Shown here: piece after piece, positions 30,635 through 37,515 of the stretch | How the letters are laid out: every line of letters starts with the position of its first letter | Numbering within the stretch: the stretch's first letter is position 1 | Position numbers and translations under genes: made by a program | Notes under the pieces: model-generated | The model's input: the letters and a program-made list of their open reading frames with translations, nothing else | Databases searched by the model: none | What the model was told of the DNA's origin: nothing | Assembly (NCBI GenBank): GCA_900540905.1 | Contig: UQHR01000020.1 | Span: 1 to 40,434 of the forward strand | Origin: an uncultured Collinsella sp. | GTDB lineage: Bacteria > Actinomycetota > Coriobacteriia > Coriobacteriales > Coriobacteriaceae | Direction of reading: 5' to 3' | Length of the DNA stretch: 40,434 bases

Positions 30635-32359
30635 GTGGACGAGGAAGCAAGCATCATCCTGGGGGATGCCATCGCCTTTTGCCAGCGCGACGGCCAAGAT
30701 GCACGCCTCATCAACATGCTGGGGCAATCGCGGGCCATAAGCCTGACCGAAGATACGCTCACGATCGAGGCCCCCTCGCGCTTTGCCATCGCGCAGCTCA
30801 AAAAGCATCAGCCGACCATTGAGGCCTATCTGGAAGAAATCGCCTTTGCACCGATCGCGCTCGACATCGTGGCACCGCAAGGCGCCGCAACGGAATCCGC
30901 TGCCGCGACGGCGCCCGCCACGGCTCCCGCCGCTTCCCCGGCGGCACCGACCTCCGCAGGCGACGTGCCGACAATCGAGCACCAGCACAGCGATGTTTCC
31001 CGTGAAACCATGGCACCGTTGCCGACCGCGGCGGCGACGTCAACGAACGCACCCGTCACGCACATGCCTATCGCTCACGACGCAGCGGCGGGCGCGGATT
31101 CGGGCATTGCAATCAAGAACACGCTCTCGGCCGATGATTTTCGTCGCATGATGAACCAGATGAAGGGCGGAGCGCCGACTAAATCCACGCAAGCTGCGAC
31201 CCCCGCTTCACCCATGCCAGCGCCGACCGTGCCGGCCGAGCAGAATACGGATGGAGCCCCACTCGCCGCGAACTCAAAATTCACCTTTGAGAACTTTGTC
31301 TACGGCCCCGAGAACAGCCATGCCTATCGCTCGGCACTCAAGTTTGCCGCCCTCGCGGACGAGCGCGGCACGTGCACATCGCTGTTCATCTACGGCAAAT
31401 CGGGCCTGGGCAAGACGCACCTGCTGCTTGCCATCAAAAACGAGCTCGCCGAGAAGTCGCCCGAGATCAAGGTCAAGTATGCCAACTCCCAGGCATATCT
31501 GGACGACCTGATGACCGAGTTCGACCGCCAAAAGAAGAGCAACGCCCCCATCATGCAGGCGTACCACGGCGTGGACGTGCTCATCATCGATGACATCCAA
31601 AACATCATCGGCAAGCGCGCGAGCGTGGACTACTTTTTCCAGCTCATGGACGAGTTCATCCGCAACAACAAGAAGGTCGTCATCGCGGCAGACCGCGCCC
31701 CCAAGGACCTGAGCATGGATGAGCGTCTGACCAGCCGCTTCAACGCCGGCATGCTCTGCCTGGTCGCAGAGCCCAGCTACGAGATGAAATACAAGATCTT
31801 GCAGCGCTATTACGAGAACACCATCGTCGCCGCTCCCGAGGCAGGCGACGACTCGCTGCTGGCGGCCTATGGGGGCGACGGCGGGCACCTGACCGACGAG
31901 CACTTTAAACACATGGCCGAAGTCTCGGGCACCAACATCCGCGAACTCGAGAGCTTTTGCGAGCGCTGCGCCGGCGAGGCGGGCGACCGCGAGCGCGAGG
32001 GCGGGGAGCTCACCTTTGACGATATCGACGCCATTGCCAGCCAGTACTTCGACACATCGGCCAAAAAGATCAACGTGCAAACGGTTCAGTCCGTCATTGA
32101 AGAGCAGTACGGCGTGACGCACGAGGAGCTCATCGGCCCGCGTCGCAACGCCAATATCGCCAAAGCACGCCATATCGCTATCTACCTGGCTATCGAGATG
32201 TGCGAGATGACGACCACGGCGGTGGGCGCCGAATTTGGCAACCGCAACCACTCGACCGTCAGCACGAGCTACAAAAAGGTCCAGAAGATGATTCAGGAAG
32301 ACCGCACCGTCACCGAAGACCTCAAGTCGCTGCGCGATAAAATAACACTGCGTTCGTAG
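30635..32359 (+). CDS. dnaA: Chromosomal replication initiator DnaA
   Basis: 574 aa. Domain I (about 1-75) contacts partner proteins. Domain II (80-210) is a long Ala/Pro/Thr-rich linker. Domain III is the AAA+ core with Walker A GKSGLGKT at 254-261 and Walker B VLIIDD at 315-320. Domain IV (485-574) binds DnaA boxes; its signature reads GNRNHSTV (535-542), where most DnaA proteins have RDHTTV or RDHSTV, so the usual Asp is N538. GTG start at 30635 with GGGAG 7 bases upstream. It lies directly after the ATPase/wHTH gene, with candidate origin boxes on both outer sides of the pair. Confidence 0.98.
   Translation: MDEEASIILGDAIAFCQRDGQDARLINMLGQSRAISLTEDTLTIEAPSRFAIAQLKKHQPTIEAYLEEIAFAPIALDIVAPQGAATESAAATAPATAPAASPAAPTSAGDVPTIEHQHSDVSRETMAPLPTAAATSTNAPVTHMPIAHDAAAGADSGIAIKNTLSADDFRRMMNQMKGGAPTKSTQAATPASPMPAPTVPAEQNTDGAPLAANSKFTFENFVYGPENSHAYRSALKFAALADERGTCTSLFIYGKSGLGKTHLLLAIKNELAEKSPEIKVKYANSQAYLDDLMTEFDRQKKSNAPIMQAYHGVDVLIIDDIQNIIGKRASVDYFFQLMDEFIRNNKKVVIAADRAPKDLSMDERLTSRFNAGMLCLVAEPSYEMKYKILQRYYENTIVAAPEAGDDSLLAAYGGDGGHLTDEHFKHMAEVSGTNIRELESFCERCAGEAGDREREGGELTFDDIDAIASQYFDTSAKKINVQTVQSVIEEQYGVTHEELIGPRRNANIAKARHIAIYLAIEMCEMTTTAVGAEFGNRNHSTVSTSYKKVQKMIQEDRTVTEDLKSLRDKITLRS
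30994..31009. promoter_or_regulatory. Possible parS site inside dnaA
   Basis: TGTTTCCCGTGAAACC matches the parS consensus at 14 of 16 positions and lies in the non-conserved linker of dnaA (Asp-Val-Ser-Arg-Glu-Thr). parS sites inside genes are common in other bacteria. The differences make ParB binding uncertain. Confidence 0.4.
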
Positions 32360-32597
32360 GGAAATAGAGACACCTGTTGAAAACTTGTCGAAACCATGGG
32401 CATAAGGTGTCTAAAACCCAACCCGCGGTGGTGAAAAGTTTTGCGCAGGTTTTGAACGTGGAAAACCACCCCCGTTGCACACAGGTTGCTGTCGATTCTC
32501 TTTCTGGGTCTGACCTGCGTCTTTGGGAGTAATCAACAGTTTCGTCAGTGCTATTACTAATATTAAGATATTTATATCTATAGAAAGGTATTAAAAG
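32360..32597. other. Downstream part of candidate oriC, with DnaA boxes and AT-rich unwinding region
   Basis: The dnaA-dnaN gap. Box-like 9-mers on the minus strand are TTTTCAACA (32383-32375), TTTTCACCA (32437-32429) and TTTTCCACG (32465-32457). An AT-rich stretch at about 32551-32595, including the near-palindrome AGATATTTATATCT, follows and ends next to the dnaN start, as expected for a DNA unwinding element. dnaN's promoter must also lie here. Together with the boxes before the ATPase gene this suggests a bipartite origin. Confidence 0.65.
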
Positions 32598-33701
32598 ATG
32601 AAGTTCACCGTCAGCCAGAGCTCGCTTACACAAGCTATCGGCGTCGTCATGAAGGGAGTCGCTTCGGCATCCACCCTTCCCATCCTTTCGGGCGTACTCG
32701 TTAAGGCGCAGGACGGCATCTTGGAATTCCAGACCTCTAACTACACCATCTCGATTCGTCACCGCATCGCGGCACATGTCGAAGAAGAGGGTGAGATGGT
32801 TATCCCCTGCAAGATGCTCTCCAACATTACCAAGACTCTCCCCGACGCTCCGGTCACCTTTGAGCTGTCTGAGCGCCAGGTGCTGATTGGTTGCGAGAAG
32901 AGCTCTTTTCGCCTGAACACGCTCGACGCCAATGACTTCCCCGAGTTTCCGGCCTATGCCATCGAGAGCGCTGTTGAGCTTCCGACCGACGTCCTGTCCG
33001 AAATGGTCGGCCGCGTGTGGCGCGTTACCTCGACCGACAAGGCCCGCCCCATCCTGGGCGGTGTGCACATGAAGGTCGAGAACAACACCGTGCGCCTGGT
33101 GGCGACCGATTCCTTCCGTCTGGCCGTATGCGATACGCAGGTTGAGACCTCGACCCTCGAGGGCTCCTTTGAGCTCAACGTTCCCGCCGATGCCTTCAAC
33201 GACGCTCTGAGCATTATGGCCAGCCAGGCCACCATCATGATCGGTGCCACCGACACCCAGGTCGTCTTTGAGGCCGGCAACACCACCTACGTCTCACGTC
33301 GTATCGAGGGCGTGTATCCCAACTACAAGCAGCTCATCCCCGATTCGTGCGTGACGAGCGTCAAGATCGACGTGGCCGCCTTCAACGCCGCCCTTAAGCG
33401 CGTTGCCGTCATCGCGAGCGCCAACCCCGCCGTCAAGTTCGAGATCGACGTCGAGAATGGACAGATGGGCCTGTCCTCTATCTCCAACGACCAGGATCTG
33501 GCGCAGGAGACGATCGATGTCGAGGCCGAGGGCGAGTCGGGCACCATCGCCTTCAACTACCACTACATCTTTGGCTGTCTGAACGCCCTGTCCAAGGAGA
33601 AGGAGATCACGCTGGAGCTCAAGAGCTACTCGCAGGCGGGCATCTTCAAGTCCTACGACAAGATCAACTACCTGTACCTGGTCATGCCGGTGCGCATCTA
33701 G
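32598..33701 (+). CDS. dnaN: DNA polymerase III beta subunit (sliding clamp)
   Basis: 367 aa. Forms the ring that tethers the replicative polymerase to DNA. The normal three-domain clamp is present, with GVLVKAQDGILEFQTSN, RPILGGVHM, RRIEGVYPNYKQLIP and a C-terminal YLVMPVRI, the last forming part of the partner-binding pocket. ATG at 32598 with AAAGG 10 bases upstream. It is first in the dnaN-recF-dciA-gyrB-gyrA row. Confidence 0.98.
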   Translation: MKFTVSQSSLTQAIGVVMKGVASASTLPILSGVLVKAQDGILEFQTSNYTISIRHRIAAHVEEEGEMVIPCKMLSNITKTLPDAPVTFELSERQVLIGCEKSSFRLNTLDANDFPEFPAYAIESAVELPTDVLSEMVGRVWRVTSTDKARPILGGVHMKVENNTVRLVATDSFRLAVCDTQVETSTLEGSFELNVPADAFNDALSIMASQATIMIGATDTQVVFEAGNTTYVSRRIEGVYPNYKQLIPDSCVTSVKIDVAAFNAALKRVAVIASANPAVKFEIDVENGQMGLSSISNDQDLAQETIDVEAEGESGTIAFNYHYIFGCLNALSKEKEITLELKSYSQAGIFKSYDKINYLYLVMPVRI

Positions 33702-33711
33702 CGGTCGCTCC

Positions 33712-34818
33712 ATGACCATGTTCGCTCGCGATCTTTCCGTCGCGCACTACCGCAGCTTCGATAGTTACCGCCTTGTCCTGGACGATGGCGTGACGGTGCT
33801 CGCGGGACCTAACGCGGCGGGAAAGACCAATCTCATAGAGGCACTGCAGCTATTAACGAGCGGTGCCTCATTTAGGCACCCGACCGCTGCCGAGCTGGTG
33901 CATGACGGCGTGGGCTCATGCCGAGTCCAGTTGAGGCTCGAGGGCGATGGTCGCGTGCTGGACATGGGGCTGAATGTGGAGGATGGCAAACGCTCGTTTA
34001 GCCGCAACGGCAAGAAGTGCTCCGCTGCCGGTGTACGCGGCGTGCTGCCAAGCGTACTGTTTTGCCCGGACCACCTGGACATGGTCAAGCGCGGCGCCAG
34101 CGTGCGCCGCGCCGCGCTCGACGACTTTGGCGTGCAGCTGAGTGCGCGCTATGCCGATCTGGCAAGTGCCTACGGGCGTTGCGTGACCCAGCGCAATGCC
34201 CTTCTCAAGGAGAGCTGGTGCTGTCGCGAGATGCTCGGCGCCTGGAACGAGTCCATCGCCCGCGCTGGATCCGCTTTGCTCGTGCATCGTCTTGCGCTGC
34301 TTGACCGGCTGGCGGGCCATGTGGGCGACGCTTATGGGCAGGTGGCGTCCGGCGAGGGCGCCAGCGTGTCCTATGCGTCCACGCTGGGGGATTTGCCCCA
34401 GACCGATGATCGAGAGGGGCTCAAGGGCTGGGCGTACGAGCGTATGCTGGCGGCCCTCGACGACCGTGCCGACGAGGAAATTCGCCGCGGCGTGACACTC
34501 GTGGGCCCGCATCGCGACGAAATCGAGTTTAGCGTGGCGGGGCGGTCTGCCCGTTCGTTTGCCAGCCAGGGTCAGCAGCGTACGCTGGTGCTGGCATGGA
34601 AAGTGGCCGAGGTGGCGGTTGCCCGCGATATCTTGGGCACCGCACCGCTGTTGCTTTTGGATGACGTGATGAGCGAGCTCGACGGCGAGCGCCGCGCCGC
34701 TTTTCTGCAGCTGATCGGCGACGACATCCAGACGGTCATAACCACGACCAACTTGGGGTACTTTACCGATGACCTGCTCGATCGAGCCAAGGTGGTGAGC
34801 ATGGGTGAGGCGTGCTAA
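33712..34818 (+). CDS. recF: DNA replication and repair protein RecF
   Basis: 368 aa. An SMC-like ATPase that helps load RecA at gaps, with RecO and RecR. Walker A is GPNAAGKT at 32-39, followed by NLIEALQLL; the signature-like FASQGQQRTLVLAWKVAE and Walker B LLLLDDVMSELD lie near the C-terminus. ATG at 33712, 10 bases past dnaN; a second ATG two codons later is possible. It overlaps dciA by 14 bases. Confidence 0.97.
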   Translation: MTMFARDLSVAHYRSFDSYRLVLDDGVTVLAGPNAAGKTNLIEALQLLTSGASFRHPTAAELVHDGVGSCRVQLRLEGDGRVLDMGLNVEDGKRSFSRNGKKCSAAGVRGVLPSVLFCPDHLDMVKRGASVRRAALDDFGVQLSARYADLASAYGRCVTQRNALLKESWCCREMLGAWNESIARAGSALLVHRLALLDRLAGHVGDAYGQVASGEGASVSYASTLGDLPQTDDREGLKGWAYERMLAALDDRADEEIRRGVTLVGPHRDEIEFSVAGRSARSFASQGQQRTLVLAWKVAEVAVARDILGTAPLLLLDDVMSELDGERRAAFLQLIGDDIQTVITTTNLGYFTDDLLDRAKVVSMGEAC

Positions 34819-35368
34819 TTACGAGCGCGAGAGCGAAACGGTCGCCTTCAGCGGCTTTTTAAATGCAGAACGCCAGCGCATTCTGGCCGCGGCGACGCCC
34901 GAGCGCCGCGCACAGATGGAGGCCGCCGAGGAGTCGCGCGCGGTCTATCGCGCTTGGAATGCCGTGTGCTCGGGCACGCGCGAGGGACGTCACGTGACGG
35001 GCCTGCGCTATCTGCCCGAGTCCAATGAGCTGCTGGTATATCTCGATTCGCCCTCATGGACGCAGGAGATGACGCTGCTGCGCGAGATTATCCGCGCGCG
35101 CATGGAGCGTGCCGGAGCCCATGTGGACGGCCTGGTGTTTAAGACGACGGCTCCGGGGCATACGCCGCCCGCCGCCAAGGAGCGCCTGCACCCGGCGACG
35201 ACTGAGCGCCCGCCGGCTCCGCATGCTGATCTGGATGATGCCGAGCGCGAGGAAATCGAGCGCCAAGTGGCACCCATCGAAGACCAAAAACTGCGCGAGG
35301 CCCTCGAGAACGCCATGAGGGCCAGTGCCGAGTGGGCCAAGGGCGCACAAAGCAAAAAAGAGCCTTAA
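34805..35368 (+). CDS. dciA: DciA-family helicase-associated protein (DUF721)
   Basis: 187 aa. DciA helps load the replicative helicase in bacteria lacking DnaC/DnaI. The DUF721 core is at about 40-110, with VYRAWNAVCSG and LLVYLDSPSWTQEMTLLREIIRARM; this is followed by a Pro/Ala-rich linker and a charged helical tail. GTG start at 34805, overlapping the recF stop by 14 bases. Its place between recF and gyrB is standard in actinobacteria. The transcript ends at the terminator at 35395-35424. Confidence 0.88.
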   Translation: MRRANYERESETVAFSGFLNAERQRILAAATPERRAQMEAAEESRAVYRAWNAVCSGTREGRHVTGLRYLPESNELLVYLDSPSWTQEMTLLREIIRARMERAGAHVDGLVFKTTAPGHTPPAAKERLHPATTERPPAPHADLDDAEREEIERQVAPIEDQKLREALENAMRASAEWAKGAQSKKEP

Positions 35369-35394
35369 ATCGCATCTGGTGGCCTTGTAGAGCC

Positions 35395-35424
35395 AAATAC
35401 CTTCGTCCCCGAGGGTATTTTTTT
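35395..35424 (+). terminator. Terminator after dciA
   Basis: AAATACC (35395-35401) and GGTATTT (35414-35420) pair around a 12-base loop and run into a continuous T-tract to 35424. It separates dnaN-recF-dciA from gyrB-gyrA. Confidence 0.85.
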
Positions 35425-35450
35425 ACGATAAACTAGTAAGGCTGTACACA
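35422..35450 (+). promoter_or_regulatory. Candidate promoter of gyrB-gyrA
   Basis: TTTACG (35422-35427), 17 bases, then TACACA (35445-35450), directly after the dciA terminator and 24 bases before the gyrB start. The match to consensus is moderate. Confidence 0.4.
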
Positions 35451-35473
35451 TTTTCTTGACTGAAGGAGGACGT

Positions 35474-37504
35474 GTGGCAAACGAAAACGATTACGATGGC
35501 GGCGAGATTAAGATTCTCGAAGGTCTCGAGGCCGTTCGTAAGCGCCCGGGCATGTATATCGGCTCGACGAGCGCCAGCGGTCTACATCACCTGGTGTGGG
35601 AGATCGTTGACAACTCCGTCGACGAGGCCATGGCCGGTTTCTGCACCGAGATCCAGGTGACGGTCCACGCCGACAACTCCATCACGGTCGTCGACAACGG
35701 GCGCGGCATCCCCGTCGACGAGCACCCTGTTAAAAAGATCCCGACGCTCGAGGTCGTCATGACGATTTTGCACGCCGGCGGTAAGTTCGATAATTCGGCC
35801 TATAAGGTCTCGGGCGGCCTGCACGGCGTGGGCATCTCCGTCGTCAACGCACTGTCCAAGCGCGTGGTCGTTCAGGTTCGTCGCGACGGCAACACCTACG
35901 AGATGGAGTTCTCGCGCGGCAAGACCGTCAAGAAGATGGAGGTCGTGGGCACCTCGGATTCGACGGGCACCACCGTCACCTTCTGGCCCGACGACGAGAT
36001 CTTCGAGACCTGCATCTACGATTTCGATACGCTGCACAACCGTCTGCAGGAGACGGCGTTCCTCAATAAGAACCTCAAAATCGTGCTGACCGACGAGCGC
36101 GAGGCGACTCCCCATGTGGAGGAGTTTTGCTACGAGGGCGGCATCATCGACTTCGTCAAGTTCCTCAACGAGGGCAAGGACGTCCCCGAGGCCTTTAAGG
36201 AGCCTATCTACATCGAGGGCAAATCGGACCCGGACGCACCTGTGGCCAAGATGGGCGAGGTCGAGGTTTCCCTGCAGTGGAATAGCGGTTACGGCGAGAA
36301 CGTCATGTCGTTTGCCAACGACATCTACACCCCCGAGGGCGGCATGCACCTTGAGGGCTTCCGCACCGCGCTCACCCGCGTGATCAACGACTACGCGCGC
36401 AAGCAGAACCTGCTCAAGGAAAAAGACGCCAACCTGACCGGCGACGATGTACGCGAGGGCCTTTCGGCCGTTATCTCGGTCAAGCTGCCCGACCCGCAGT
36501 TTGAGGGCCAGACCAAGGCCAAGCTCGGTAGCTCCTATATGCGAGCGCTGACGCTCAAGATCGTGACCGACGGCCTCGCCGATTACTTGGAGGAGCATCC
36601 CAAGCCCGCTCGCGAGATCGTCAAGAAGGCGCAACAGGCCTGCAAGGCGCGCAACGCCGCCCGCAAGGCGCGCGAGGCGACCCGCCGCAAGAGCCTGCTC
36701 GAGACGGCGTCCCTGCCCGGTAAGCTCGCCGACTGCTCGGTGCGCGATGCCGAGCTGACCGAGCTCTTCATTGTAGAGGGCGACTCGGCAGGCGGTTCGG
36801 CCAAGGACGGCCGCCGCCGAGACATCCAGGCGATTCTGCCCCTGCGCGGCAAGATTTTGAACGTCGAACGCGTTGGTGACCATCGCGCGTTCTCGAGTGA
36901 CACCATCCAGTCGCTGATTACCGCGATCGGTTGCGGCGTCACGACGAGTGCCGGCGACGGCGGCGATTTCGATATCACCAAGGCGCGCTACCACAAGATC
37001 ATCATCATGACCGATGCAGACGTCGACGGCGCGCATATCCGCATCCTGCTGCTGACGTTCTTCTACAAGTACATGCGTCCGCTGATCGATGCCGGCTACG
37101 TCTATGTTGCCTGCCCGCCCATCTTTGGCATTAAGGTGCGCAACAAGATCCACTACGTGTATCCCAACGGCCGCCAGCCCGAAGACGAGATCCTGCGCGA
37201 CACCATCCAGAGCCTGGGCCTGAACCCCGACGATAACGACGAGGACGGCAAGGCCAAGGACGGCAAGATCACCAAAAAGCGCAAGGGCTATACCGTCCAG
37301 CGCTACAAGGGCCTGGGCGAGATGGACCCCAAGCAGCTTGCCTCGACGACGATGGACCCCAAGACCCGCATCCTGCAGCGCGTGTCGATCGAGGACGCCG
37401 TGGTGGCAGACCGCGCCGTGCGTGAGCTGATGGGTTCCGAGGTCGGCTATCGCCGCGAGTACATTGAAAAACATGCGCATGACGCGCGTTTCCTTGACGC
37501 TTAA
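35474..37504 (+). CDS. gyrB: DNA gyrase subunit B
   Basis: 676 aa. The ATPase subunit of gyrase, which introduces negative supercoils. GHKL ATPase motifs are EIVDNSVDEAM, DNGRGIPVDEHP and GGLHGVG; the TOPRIM part has EGDSAGGSAKDGRRRDIQAILPLRGKILNVE and IIMTDADVDGAHI, and the C-terminus has QRYKGLGEMDPKQL. GTG at 35474 is preceded by AAGGAGG with only 4 bases of spacing; an in-frame TTG at 35456 lies upstream of that site and is unlikely. gyrA starts 12 bases after it. Confidence 0.98.
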   Translation: MANENDYDGGEIKILEGLEAVRKRPGMYIGSTSASGLHHLVWEIVDNSVDEAMAGFCTEIQVTVHADNSITVVDNGRGIPVDEHPVKKIPTLEVVMTILHAGGKFDNSAYKVSGGLHGVGISVVNALSKRVVVQVRRDGNTYEMEFSRGKTVKKMEVVGTSDSTGTTVTFWPDDEIFETCIYDFDTLHNRLQETAFLNKNLKIVLTDEREATPHVEEFCYEGGIIDFVKFLNEGKDVPEAFKEPIYIEGKSDPDAPVAKMGEVEVSLQWNSGYGENVMSFANDIYTPEGGMHLEGFRTALTRVINDYARKQNLLKEKDANLTGDDVREGLSAVISVKLPDPQFEGQTKAKLGSSYMRALTLKIVTDGLADYLEEHPKPAREIVKKAQQACKARNAARKAREATRRKSLLETASLPGKLADCSVRDAELTELFIVEGDSAGGSAKDGRRRDIQAILPLRGKILNVERVGDHRAFSSDTIQSLITAIGCGVTTSAGDGGDFDITKARYHKIIIMTDADVDGAHIRILLLTFFYKYMRPLIDAGYVYVACPPIFGIKVRNKIHYVYPNGRQPEDEILRDTIQSLGLNPDDNDEDGKAKDGKITKKRKGYTVQRYKGLGEMDPKQLASTTMDPKTRILQRVSIEDAVVADRAVRELMGSEVGYRREYIEKHAHDARFLDA

Positions 37505-37515
37505 GAGGAGGTAAC

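Noticed and set aside
35582..37480. A long open frame on the minus strand opposite gyrB
   Set aside because: Antisense shadow of a highly conserved, GC-rich gene; composition is typical of reverse-complement codons and no ribosome site is seen.
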